Below are positions 32,295 through 40,844 of a stretch of 64,000 nucleotides of DNA, piece after piece (position 1 is the stretch's first letter; the number at the start of each line of letters is the position of its first letter). The notes below the pieces were generated by a model. That model was not told the origin of the DNA. It made no database searches and saw only the letters and a program-made list of their open reading frames with translations. This stretch comes from Butyrivibrio sp. LC3010. Lineage in GTDB: Bacteria; Bacillota; Clostridia; Lachnospirales; Lachnospiraceae. The stretch is taken from assembly GCF_000424385.1 (NCBI RefSeq), contig NZ_AUJU01000020.1:1-64000 (forward strand), read 5' to 3'. Both the position numbers and the translations under genes were made by a program.

Positions 32295-33102
32295 ATGATG
32301 CAACACTCATGGTATCATGTGAACTCACCGGAATAATGAACGGACTTCCTGAAAGGGGGTCTTTTATCACAACACTGTTTATACCATAAATGTCTCTTAT
32401 TGTTGCCTCAGTTATGATTTCTTCAGGTGTTCCTTCTGTGAGAAGATGACCGTCTTTCATAGCAAAAATATGATCCGCATATTTTGATGATAGATTGATA
32501 TCGTGTAAAACCATTACAATAGTGGTTTTTCTTACTCTGTTAAGCTCCTTTAAAAGATCCAGGATTTCAACCTGATATGCAATATCAAGATAGGTTGTTG
32601 GCTCGTCAAGAAAAAGAATATCCGTATTCTGTGCAAGGGCAAGAGCTATGAAAACTCTCTGTCTTTGTCCACCGGATAATTCATCTATGCTTCTGTCTGC
32701 AAGATCTGTAATATTCATCGCACACATTGCACTGTCAATTGCTTTATAATCCTCGCGGGATAGGGAACCCATGAATTTTCTGTGAGGGAAACGGCCCCTT
32801 GAAACAAGCTCTGCAACCTTGATTCCCTCAGGGGCAGTAAGAGTCTGAGGCAGAAGACCAATGGTCTTTGCAATATCCTTTGATCTCATACATTTAAGGG
32901 AAGTGTCATTTAGTGTAATGGAGCCTTCGCCAGGCTGCAAAAGTCTGCAGAAGGTTTTAAGGAGTGTTGATTTACCGCTTCCGTTAGAACCAAGAATTAC
33001 ACTGATCTTGTTTTCAGGAATAGCGATATTTACAGAGTCCAGAATATTTCCATTTCCATATCCAACGCTAATATTATTTGCCTTAAGTGTATTTTTCTTC
33101 AT
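32293..33102 (-). CDS. Ferric-siderophore ABC transporter ATPase
   Basis: 269 residues, FepC/FhuC type. Walker A GSNGSGKST (about 35-43), Q-loop near GLLPQTLTAPEG, signature LSGGQRQRV, Walker B ILFLDEPTTYLD and H-loop VLHDINLSSKYA are all present. It powers import of ferric siderophores with the two permeases and the lipoprotein encoded upstream on the same strand. A 185-base gap with two palindromes separates it from the permease, so its expression may be set separately. A GGGAAA site precedes its ATG on the minus strand. Confidence 0.92.
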   Translation of the reverse strand: MKKNTLKANNISVGYGNGNILDSVNIAIPENKISVILGSNGSGKSTLLKTFCRLLQPGEGSITLNDTSLKCMRSKDIAKTIGLLPQTLTAPEGIKVAELVSRGRFPHRKFMGSLSREDYKAIDSAMCAMNITDLADRSIDELSGGQRQRVFIALALAQNTDILFLDEPTTYLDIAYQVEILDLLKELNRVRKTTIVMVLHDINLSSKYADHIFAMKDGHLLTEGTPEEIITEATIRDIYGINSVVIKDPLSGSPFIIPVSSHDTMSVAS

Positions 33103-33121
33103 GATATTTCCCTTTCATATA

Positions 33122-33198
33122 GGCTTCATCGTAAGATGAAGGCGTGTTTGGTGATTGTGGTCATAAGGGGATATCGCTTGCGGTGGATTCCTTATGAC
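33122..33198. repeat. Two palindromes between the ATPase and permease genes
   Basis: CTTCATC/GATGAAG with a GTAA loop (33124-33130 with 33135-33141) and the perfect 9-bp GTCATAAGG/CCTTATGAC (33160-33168 with 33190-33198). They lie in the operon gap. On the minus strand they may stabilise or attenuate the mRNA between permease and ATPase. No clear T run on that strand. Confidence 0.6.
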
Positions 33199-33287
33199 TC
33201 GTTAAAGACTGATTTTCGTTTGGTTTTTTCCTTGCTATCGTTCGAAAGGATAAATCCTTAGTGAGGTTTATTAACACCCCGGTCCAT

Positions 33288-34304
33288 TTATTGGAGCTTT
33301 CGCTGTGAGATGAGTAAATAAATTAAGTATGGAGCACCCAGGATTCCCGTAATTACGCCGACAGGATATCTCGTAAATAAAAGGTTCTGTCCGATAAAGT
33401 CTCCGCCAAGAACAAGTATTGCTCCTATGAGACCTGAGGTAACTATGTTTGAATGACTTCTGCCGCAGATTTTTCCTGCAATTGGTCCTGATAAAAATGC
33501 TATAGAAGAGATTGGACCTGATATTGCAGTGGAAAAAGCTATCAGGATTACGGAGCACACCATCAAAAGAGTTCTGACAAAATTAACTCTGACGCCCAGA
33601 ATTATTGCAAACTGTTCTCCAAGCACCAGTGACTGCATGGCATGATTTAAGGCGATTATTGTTCCAAGGCAGATAATTACCACCAATGCCAGAAGCGGAA
33701 GAGAGTCAGTCACGATTCCGTTCAGGTTTCCGTTCATCCATCTCATGGCTGTTGGGACATCGTATTCAGCAGCTTTCATAACCATCCAGTTTATAAGCGC
33801 TGTAAAAAATGCCTGAAATCCAATTCCCACAAGAATAAGCCTTCCTGAGGAAAACTTATCTAAATATGAGATGCGATAGATGAGCACTGCCACAAGGATA
33901 CCAGCTACAACTGATATTACAGACACGATGTTTCTGTTTAGATTAAGAAACAAAATGCAATATACAGCTGCCACGGTTGAACCCTGGCTTACGCCGATAA
34001 TATCAGGACTTGCCAGCGGATTATTCAGTAATGTCTGAAAAATGTTTCCCGCAACTCCAAAGGCAATTCCGCAAAGAACGGCGGTGAGCATTCTCGGAAA
34101 CCTTAATTTTGCAATTATGTAAGTTCCCTCTTTACTGACTCCGGTTATGGTTTTGAGTACCTGCAAAAAGGAATAATTCTTTTCACCAATACAAAGATTT
34201 ATAATGCAAAGCGCAATGACTATGGTAAGCAGTATCAATGCTGTAAGAATATATTTGCTTTTCCTTCTTTTTACTCCGGAAAGTGATTTCGAGTATGTAT
34301 TCAT
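33288..34304 (-). CDS. Ferric-siderophore ABC transporter permease (FecCD), second subunit
   Basis: 338 residues with about nine to ten transmembrane helices, FecCD family. The pattern LRFPRMLTAVLCGIAFGVAG, NPLASPDIIGVSQGSTVAAV and GPISSIAFLSGPIAGKICG is typical. The stop-start region overlaps the other permease by four bases (34301-34304), so they are translated together and probably form a heterodimer in the membrane. The cytoplasmic coupling segment for the ATPase is present. Confidence 0.9.
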   Translation of the reverse strand: MNTYSKSLSGVKRRKSKYILTALILLTIVIALCIINLCIGEKNYSFLQVLKTITGVSKEGTYIIAKLRFPRMLTAVLCGIAFGVAGNIFQTLLNNPLASPDIIGVSQGSTVAAVYCILFLNLNRNIVSVISVVAGILVAVLIYRISYLDKFSSGRLILVGIGFQAFFTALINWMVMKAAEYDVPTAMRWMNGNLNGIVTDSLPLLALVVIICLGTIIALNHAMQSLVLGEQFAIILGVRVNFVRTLLMVCSVILIAFSTAISGPISSIAFLSGPIAGKICGRSHSNIVTSGLIGAILVLGGDFIGQNLLFTRYPVGVITGILGAPYLIYLLISQRKLQ

Positions 34305-35299
34305 AGGCTCTGTATCCTCGCCTTTCGAATAATGAATATGAAAACAGGTGCGCCAAGCAGGGCAGTTATTATTCCGGATTCAAGCTCTCCCGGACGGCCC
34401 AGAATTCTGCCTGCTACATCAGATAATATGAGCACACAGCTTCCATACAGTCCGCTGCAGGTAATAAGGTGCTTGTGATCGCTTCCAACTACCATTCTTA
34501 TAAAATGTGGCACCATAAGTCCTACAAAAGCTATGGGACCTGCAAGCGCAGTGGTTGATGCGCACAGAAGAACTCCGCAGAGAGCTGCCATTAGTCTTAC
34601 GCGGTTTATATTAAGTCCCAGAGAAACTGCTGATTCTTCTGCAAGAAGCAGGATATTAAGGTTGTCAGAGGATAAAAGACTGACGATCACCGATATCAGA
34701 AAAATCGGAAGTATCAGCAGGATATCGTCAAAACCTGTCCCTCCGATGCTGCCTATCTGCCAGAATCTGTAGGTTGTCATAACACTTGAATCAGGCATAA
34801 GTACAATACTAATAATAGAAGACAGGGCGATACTTGCTGCAGATCCGGCAATAGCAAGCTTAATTGGTGTCGGACCGCTGTAACCTGATGAAGCCAGTTT
34901 ATAGACAATGAGAGCTGTTATCATGGCACCTGCAAATGAAAGTCCCATGTAAGAGAGCTTTGACTGAATATTGAAAAAAGCTATACCGATTACAATAAAA
35001 AGTGAAGCTCCTGTATTTACTCCAAGGATACTGGGATCAGCGATGGGATTTCTGGTAATTGTCTGCATCAAAACACCTGAGATTGCAAGAGAAGCTCCGG
35101 CAATGACTCCAAAGATTGTTCGTGGTATTCTTGCCTGAACAACATTTACATTGAATGACTCAGTATTCCTGCTTAAAACTGCATCGATAACGTCAGATAA
35201 ACCTACGGATTTTGTTCCGTAGGTTATCGACAACGCCATTGATATAAATATGAGTATTATTCCTAAAATATAAATTGTTCCGATTTTCTTAGTATTCAT
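34301..35299 (-). CDS. Ferric-siderophore ABC transporter permease (FecCD), first subunit
   Basis: 332 residues of the FecCD family: RIPRTIFGVIAGASLAISGV, NPIADPSILGVNTGASLFIV and the GPIAFVGLMVPHFIRMVVG coupling loop, with about ten helices. It is the first permease of the operon and overlaps the next one by four bases. A gap of about 105 bases separates it from the binding protein; that gap contains AGTGC/GCACT and GGGTG/CACCC pairs, possible mRNA processing or partial termination sites. Confidence 0.92.
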   Translation of the reverse strand: MNTKKIGTIYILGIILIFISMALSITYGTKSVGLSDVIDAVLSRNTESFNVNVVQARIPRTIFGVIAGASLAISGVLMQTITRNPIADPSILGVNTGASLFIVIGIAFFNIQSKLSYMGLSFAGAMITALIVYKLASSGYSGPTPIKLAIAGSAASIALSSIISIVLMPDSSVMTTYRFWQIGSIGGTGFDDILLILPIFLISVIVSLLSSDNLNILLLAEESAVSLGLNINRVRLMAALCGVLLCASTTALAGPIAFVGLMVPHFIRMVVGSDHKHLITCSGLYGSCVLILSDVAGRILGRPGELESGIITALLGAPVFIFIIRKARIQSL

Positions 35300-35406
35300 C
35301 TATTCCGATTAGTGCATTATGAATTAAAGCACTTTCTTATTATTTATTAGTTTATTGGGTGCAGCATAGCAAACTCCACCCTTTATTTGAACAAATTGCT
35401 TAATTA

Positions 35407-36561
35407 TCACTCAGTTATCTTGCTTGCAGCTTCATCGAGAAGTACCAGATAATCATCCAATGCATAAGGTATTGAAAGAATTGACGGGTTTGCAGATGCT
35501 GCAAGTGAACTTGTTGAATCTATAAGTACCACAGCGCCATTCTTTACTGCAGGGATCTGGCTCATAAGAGGATCTGCCTGCATTGCTTCAAGTAGTCCCT
35601 GATCACCATATGCAACCAGGATATCAACATCATTTAAGAGTTCAGTATTTTCACGTGATATTGTAACTGAGAAATCATCAGTGCTTGTTGCAAGATTCAA
35701 AATGCTCTGAGGTGTTGCAAAACCTAAATCATTGAGGAATGATGCTCTGGGATCGCTGGGAAGATATGCATAAAAAGTGCTCATATCATCCTGAGAAATC
35801 CAGAAATATCCGGCTGTTTTTCCTTCTAATGAGGGATATTCTGCAAGCTTTTCCTTAATCTGGGCATCAGCTTCTGCAACTAAAGCTTCGCCTTCAGCTT
35901 TTTTACCGATTGCAGTAGCGTTGGTAATTGTCTGCTCGCGCCAGTTTGTTTTCCATGCAGTTTCAAGATAAGGAACCACAGGAGCTATCTCTGATAAAAG
36001 GTTATATTCTTCTTCTGTGAATCCTGAGTATGATGCGATGATTACATCCGGCTCAGAAGCAGCTATAGCTTCATAATCCCAACCTGTCTCATCATTGAAT
36101 ACGTTAGGAGCAGTCTCACCTAAAGCCTTGAAAGCATCATCTGTCCAGGGATGAAGCTTGTTTTCAGTCATAAGTCCAAAGTTGGCAGCAGAGACACCTA
36201 CAGGAACAACACCAAGGGCAAGGATAGGGTCCTGATTACCCCAGGAGAGTGTTACGATGCGGGTGGGCTCTGATTCAATAACAGTTTCACCAAAAGCGTG
36301 CTTTATTGTAATAGGGAACTGCGATGCTTCGTCAGAGTCAGAGGCAGCTTCTTCAGATTCTGTCTCTGCAGTACTGCTGTCTTCAGAAATGGAATCTGCT
36401 TCTTCATTATTCGTGTCATTATTTTCTGCTTCTGCTGTCTCTGCAGCAGCTTCATTTTTAACAGCAGCTTCATTATCAGAACTTCCGGTGCTTCCGCATC
36501 CTGCAAGTACTGAACCTACTACTGTAATTGCTGTAATAATAGATAGTAAATTTTTCTTCAT
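35407..36561 (-). CDS. Siderophore-binding lipoprotein
   Basis: 384 residues. The lipobox VGSVLAGC marks a lipoprotein anchored at Cys22. A low-complexity Ser/Glu/Ala linker (about 25-85) is followed by a periplasmic-binding fold of the FepB/FhuD class: ITIKHAFGETVIESEPTRIV, then VVPVGVSAANF and ASEPDVIIASYSGF. It captures the ferric siderophore outside the membrane. It is the first gene of the operon, and a DtxR-like operator lies just upstream, which indicates iron control. Confidence 0.9.
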   Translation of the reverse strand: MKKNLLSIITAITVVGSVLAGCGSTGSSDNEAAVKNEAAAETAEAENNDTNNEEADSISEDSSTAETESEEAASDSDEASQFPITIKHAFGETVIESEPTRIVTLSWGNQDPILALGVVPVGVSAANFGLMTENKLHPWTDDAFKALGETAPNVFNDETGWDYEAIAASEPDVIIASYSGFTEEEYNLLSEIAPVVPYLETAWKTNWREQTITNATAIGKKAEGEALVAEADAQIKEKLAEYPSLEGKTAGYFWISQDDMSTFYAYLPSDPRASFLNDLGFATPQSILNLATSTDDFSVTISRENTELLNDVDILVAYGDQGLLEAMQADPLMSQIPAVKNGAVVLIDSTSSLAASANPSILSIPYALDDYLVLLDEAASKITE

Positions 36562-36584
36562 TGCGTATCCTCCAGTTGTTTTAC

Positions 36585-36610
36585 GTTAGTTATGTCTAAC
36601 GAAAAGTTAG
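36585..36610. promoter_or_regulatory. DtxR/IdeR-like iron-repressor operator of the siderophore operon
   Basis: GTTAG (36585-36589), CTAAC (36596-36600) and again GTTAG (36606-36610) make two overlapping inverted repeats. The half-sites match the TTAG...CTAA arms of DtxR-family operators. It lies 24-49 bases upstream of the lipoprotein start, in the promoter region on the minus strand. Iron-dependent repression is inferred. Confidence 0.55.
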
Positions 36611-36876
36611 CATAGCACAACATTAAGACGTGTGTCAATTAATTTCGCAAAAGATAATAATTTATTAAGAAAATATGGAGAGTAGCATAAGAGAGGTCAG
36701 ATCATTTCAATCCTATTGTGTTTAGCAATAGAACAAGGAAAAATTCTGCCACTATTGCAGAACGCAGATAGTGGCAGAAGAAAATCTAAGTTTTTTGAAG
36801 GAATTTCAATATTGAAGTATTTTGTCAATTATAAAAACAACAATTCAACTCAGAACATAATTTTCAGGTTACTCCA

Positions 36877-38937
36877 TTATCCGATGGTGAAGCGTTCAAG
36901 GTTGTTATTTATGGTATCAACTGCATCGGAAACAGATGAAGCAGCGGTAAGTACAGTTTCTGAAGATGAAGCAACGCCCTGTGCGGCAGCGGTTACCTTT
37001 TCAACATTATCCGCAATTTCCTGGGTAGAAGCGGACTGTTCTTCTGATACTGAAGCCATGTTGGTGGCAACATCATTAACCTTATTCATCTGCTCGGCCA
37101 TTTCTGACAGAATATCATTTGCTTCAGAGAGCTCCTGAGTGATTTCTTCGAAAGTAGTAGCAGCTACGTTTACGGTTTCAGCGCTGTTGTTGATAAGAGT
37201 AGTATTTGTCTCTGATTTTTCTGAAAGCATGCGAACCTTCTGAGACATATCCTTTATGATCTCGCCAATCTGATTGGTTGCATCTGCAGAGTTCTGGGCA
37301 AGAGTACCTATTTCAGCAGCAACTACCGCAAAACCTTTACCTGCTTCGCCTGCTCTTGCTGCTTCTATGGAAGCGTTAAGAGACAGGAGATTGGTCTGTG
37401 AAGAAATGGAGTTGATAAGATCAATGATCTGATTGATCTTGTCAGCAGCTTCGTCAACGTTCTTAACCGCTTCAGCCATATCCTTCATGGAGGATACGAT
37501 ATCTGACATACCGGATGCAACGCTGGACATATCATGCTGTCCGCTGTCTGCTTTCTTTACCAGTTCATTCATCGAAGACTCAATTCTGGACTCCTGATCC
37601 GTAACATTAGCTACGGTCTGGGCAAGTACAGTCGCATTTTCAGCAACCTCATTAACAGCATTTGCCATGTTCTCGATATTCTCTTTGATCTGTGACATGC
37701 TGGCTGACTGATTGCTGGCAGCTTCTTCGAGGTTCTCGGCTGTACTCTTGGAATTCTGGGCATCTCCCATAAGCTTTCCTGAGACATCTTTTATTTCAGT
37801 GAGTGAATCCTTCATACCATGAATGAATTCGCCCATTGCCCTGTTCATATAGGCAATTTCATCGTCACCATTGGAAGTGATATCAACTGTAAAGTCACCG
37901 CCGGAAATTTTCTCAATATTTTCTGTAAGGGCTGTGACAGGCTTCTTGATCATTCTCTGAAGAACCTGAGACATGATGATTATTACTATAATTATTGAAA
38001 TAACTGATACAACTATAAGTGCGATGACAAGTCTTGTGAGAACTGCCAGTACTTCACTCTGTTTAGCATAGATTATTACTCTCCAGTCAACGCCGCTTAC
38101 CTGAGATGTTACGGCATAATAGTTTTGACCGTTGGATTTGAATTCATGTACTTCGCCTGTCTTGCTTTCACTTTCAATGGAATTATCCAAAGCCACAATT
38201 TCGGCAATCTTTGTAAGGAAATCGTTATCACCTAATTCGGAGACATTCTTTCCACAAAGTGAAGGATCATCTCTGTATGTAAGGATAAGTCCGGAAGCTG
38301 TAAGCATCATAGCGCCACCGGTTTCATAGAGTTTAACATCATTGAGGTTTTTCTGGGCATCATCCAGGAACAAATCAGCTGCAAAGCATCCCTCACGACC
38401 ATCCTTTAAATGTATGTGTCTGATAACTGTAGCGCACAGTTCACCGGTTACTGTGTCAAAATATGGTTGATCATAGAAATAGAACCAGCTATTGTCGTAG
38501 CCCATCGCCTGTTTGTACCAGCTCTTTTCCGTTATTGCATCCATCTGAAAGTCAGGTGCACTGGGATAAATGAAAGTCTCATCGTTCAAAGCAATGTAAG
38601 CTCCTGTTGGAAGCATTGCATATCTGCCAACGGTTCCTGCCATATATTCAGCAAGTTCTTCATTGCTTGCATATTGATTCTGCTCTACAGCATCTGCCAC
38701 ACCGTTTAGATAATAGAATGTTGAGTTCATGTCTTTATTGATCTGCCCTGCATCACTTGAAACTTTGTTTGTCAGTGTGGAATTGATCAGATCCTTTATA
38801 AGACCATAACCCATACTGACTACAATTATCTGGGTGACCAGAATACTAATGATAAGTAAGATGACGAACATAACTGATAGTCTTACGCTTATAGCCTTTA
38901 CGGCACCCTTTTTCTCGGAATTACCTACACTACTCAT
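36877..38937 (-). CDS. Methyl-accepting chemotaxis protein with extracellular sensor domain
   Basis: 686 residues. Transmembrane helix 1 (about 17-44), an extracellular region of about 235 residues of the dCache type (TGAYIALNDETFIYPSAPDF, KSWYKQAMG, DGREGCFAADLFLDD), helix 2 (about 285-305), HAMP, then a long coiled coil. The signalling tip ISSQTNLLSLNASIEAARAG and EAGKGFAVVAAEIGTLAQNS (about 510-545) binds CheA and CheW. The ligand is probably a small organic compound. AGGAGGT lies before the ATG. The gene stands alone on the minus strand. Confidence 0.92.
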   Translation of the reverse strand: MSSVGNSEKKGAVKAISVRLSVMFVILLIISILVTQIIVVSMGYGLIKDLINSTLTNKVSSDAGQINKDMNSTFYYLNGVADAVEQNQYASNEELAEYMAGTVGRYAMLPTGAYIALNDETFIYPSAPDFQMDAITEKSWYKQAMGYDNSWFYFYDQPYFDTVTGELCATVIRHIHLKDGREGCFAADLFLDDAQKNLNDVKLYETGGAMMLTASGLILTYRDDPSLCGKNVSELGDNDFLTKIAEIVALDNSIESESKTGEVHEFKSNGQNYYAVTSQVSGVDWRVIIYAKQSEVLAVLTRLVIALIVVSVISIIIVIIIMSQVLQRMIKKPVTALTENIEKISGGDFTVDITSNGDDEIAYMNRAMGEFIHGMKDSLTEIKDVSGKLMGDAQNSKSTAENLEEAASNQSASMSQIKENIENMANAVNEVAENATVLAQTVANVTDQESRIESSMNELVKKADSGQHDMSSVASGMSDIVSSMKDMAEAVKNVDEAADKINQIIDLINSISSQTNLLSLNASIEAARAGEAGKGFAVVAAEIGTLAQNSADATNQIGEIIKDMSQKVRMLSEKSETNTTLINNSAETVNVAATTFEEITQELSEANDILSEMAEQMNKVNDVATNMASVSEEQSASTQEIADNVEKVTAAAQGVASSSETVLTAASSVSDAVDTINNNLERFTIG

Positions 38938-39150
38938 AATGAAATTAACCTCCTATATGATTTCCGTGAACTGATGAAAAAAAACTTTTTGCGGGCGAAG
39001 CAGAAACAGTCCGCAAAATTCCTATGCAATACCACTGTTTATCATATAGGAATATGTTGTACTTCATATGAACAATATATTTACGTAAAATAAAAAAATA
39101 TAATTTTTTCCAATTAATTTATTACCTATTTATTAATGCAAGCGTCTATT

Positions 39151-39315
39151 TTACGCATAATGCCTTTTTGGAGCACCCTTTTTGAATTTCCTCGGACATT
39201 CTATAGTTGTATTGGACCAGGTTCTCGCATCGCGACGGGCGTGTCCTGCCGATGGCATGATTCTTGAACACGTTTCCTTAATGCGTTCAGGAACGATAGG
39301 TTCGATATCTGCCAT
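39151..39315 (-). CDS. Small basic protein, unknown
   Basis: A 54-residue frame (MADIEPIVPERIKETCSRIM, ending KKGAPKRHYA) on the minus strand, with GGGAG 4 bases before its ATG. The sequence is more GC-rich than its surroundings, and the protein is basic and cysteine-containing. I recognise nothing. It may be foreign or a remnant. The rest of the 467-base gap (38938-39404) holds promoter-like sequence only. Confidence 0.35.
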   Translation of the reverse strand: MADIEPIVPERIKETCSRIMPSAGHARRDARTWSNTTIECPRKFKKGAPKRHYA

Positions 39316-39333
39316 TCAACTCCCATTGAGGTG

Positions 39334-39363
39334 TTGCCCGGCCATGCAGAAACTTGTTATAAT
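39334..39363 (+). promoter_or_regulatory. Promoter for the MBOAT/SGNH pair
   Basis: TTGCCC (39334-39339), an 18-base spacer and a perfect TATAAT (39358-39363), 41 bases before the start of the acyltransferase gene. Confidence 0.6.
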
Positions 39364-39404
39364 CAGCAGGAAGTTTAGAAAAGTTTATGGGGTGATTTTG
39401 AAGT

Positions 39405-40844
39405 ATGATTTACATATCTCTAAATTATTACTTGCTGGTGCTTGCGGCACTGGTTCTTTATTATGTCTTTCCTGTAAGGCATAGGTGGGTAGCACTACTT
39501 GCTGCAAACGTTGTATTCTATGCCTTTTTTTATAAGGCAGGTATCTGGATTTTCCTTGGAACAATAATTATAAGTTACATAGACGCCAACGTGATGGCAA
39601 AGCTTCAAGATGGTGCAAGGAAATCTACCTTTATAGCAGGTATTATTCTTGTGACAATTCCATGGCTTCTTATCAAGAATTCTAACTTTGTCCTTGAAGC
39701 TATCATGAAAAAAGATCCGATAAACCTGGTAACTCCACTCGGAATATCGTTTTACACGCTTCAGCTCATCGCTTATCTGGCTGATGTTTATATGGAAAAG
39801 ATTAAGCCTGAAAAAAATATCGCCAAGTATATTCTGTTTACAAGCTTTTTCCCACAGGTCATACAGGGGCCGATACCCAGATTCGGACAGCTCCATCCTC
39901 AGCTGACAGAGGGACATCTTTTTGATGAAAAGAACTTTGTCAAAGGCTTTCAGCTGGTAATATGGGGATTTTTCCTAAAGCTTGTGATCGCAGACAAGGC
40001 AGCAGTCATTGTAAATACAGTGTTTGATAACTTCCCGGCCTATTCCGGAGCATACATTTGGGTAGCATCCTTTTTATACAGTATTCAGCTTTATGCGGAC
40101 TTTCTTGCCTGCACAACCCTGGCAAGGGGCGTATCACGAATGTTCGGAATAGAGCTTGTAAATAACTTTAAGCGTCCGTATTTTTCAACCTCCATCAAGG
40201 ATTTCTGGAGAAGATGGCATATTTCCCTCAGTGAGTGGCTTAGGGACTACATTTATATTCCTCTTGGCGGAAACAGAAAAGGAAAAACAAGGAAATATAT
40301 AAATCTAGTCGTGACATTTCTTATAAGCGGAATGTGGCATGGAGCAGGACTCAAATTTCTTGCATGGGGACTTATGCATGCGCTTTATCAGATAATAGGT
40401 GAATTTACCTATAAAGCCCGTGAAAAGGCGTACACATTTTGCGGTATCAGTGCTGAATCCAACAAAAAGCGATGGATCAAGATAGCAGGTACTTTTTTAC
40501 TGGTGAATTTTGCCTGGATTATTTTCAGAGCGAATTCTCTTGGAGACGGTGCAAAGCTTTTATTGCACATGTTTACAGACTTTAATCCCTGGGTTCTTTT
40601 TAACGACAGAATATTTACACTCGGGCTTGACTGGAAAGAAGTGGTAGTGCTCATCGTTTCGGTCTACATTCTAAGAAAAGTTGGAAAGTATCAGGAAATG
40701 GGAAAATCTCTTGGGGAGAAGATATATACCCAGCCGCTTTTAATAAGGTGGGGAATATATATCGTGGCCATCATTTGTGTTCTTCTCTTTGGAACCTATG
40801 GTTATGGCTTTGATGCCCAGGATTTTATATATGGAGGCTTTTAA
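39405..40844 (+). CDS. MBOAT-family membrane O-acyltransferase
   Basis: 479 residues with about ten transmembrane helices. MBOAT hallmarks are NLVTPLGISFYTLQLIAYLA, QGPIPRFGQL, SIKDFWRRWHISLSEWLRDY (first conserved His) and SGMWHGAGLKFLAWGLMHAL (second conserved His). This is the DltB/AlgI type that transfers acetyl groups to exported polymers. The stop codon overlaps the start of the SGNH-like gene (TAATG), so the pair is translated together. I infer O-acetylation of a surface polysaccharide. No capsule genes are in the window. Confidence 0.9.
   Translation: MIYISLNYYLLVLAALVLYYVFPVRHRWVALLAANVVFYAFFYKAGIWIFLGTIIISYIDANVMAKLQDGARKSTFIAGIILVTIPWLLIKNSNFVLEAIMKKDPINLVTPLGISFYTLQLIAYLADVYMEKIKPEKNIAKYILFTSFFPQVIQGPIPRFGQLHPQLTEGHLFDEKNFVKGFQLVIWGFFLKLVIADKAAVIVNTVFDNFPAYSGAYIWVASFLYSIQLYADFLACTTLARGVSRMFGIELVNNFKRPYFSTSIKDFWRRWHISLSEWLRDYIYIPLGGNRKGKTRKYINLVVTFLISGMWHGAGLKFLAWGLMHALYQIIGEFTYKAREKAYTFCGISAESNKKRWIKIAGTFLLVNFAWIIFRANSLGDGAKLLLHMFTDFNPWVLFNDRIFTLGLDWKEVVVLIVSVYILRKVGKYQEMGKSLGEKIYTQPLLIRWGIYIVAIICVLLFGTYGYGFDAQDFIYGGF

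Noticed and set aside
39182..39484. A 100-codon plus-strand frame before the MBOAT gene
   Set aside because: It overlaps the MBOAT promoter and the first codons of the MBOAT gene, and its composition is not protein-like.
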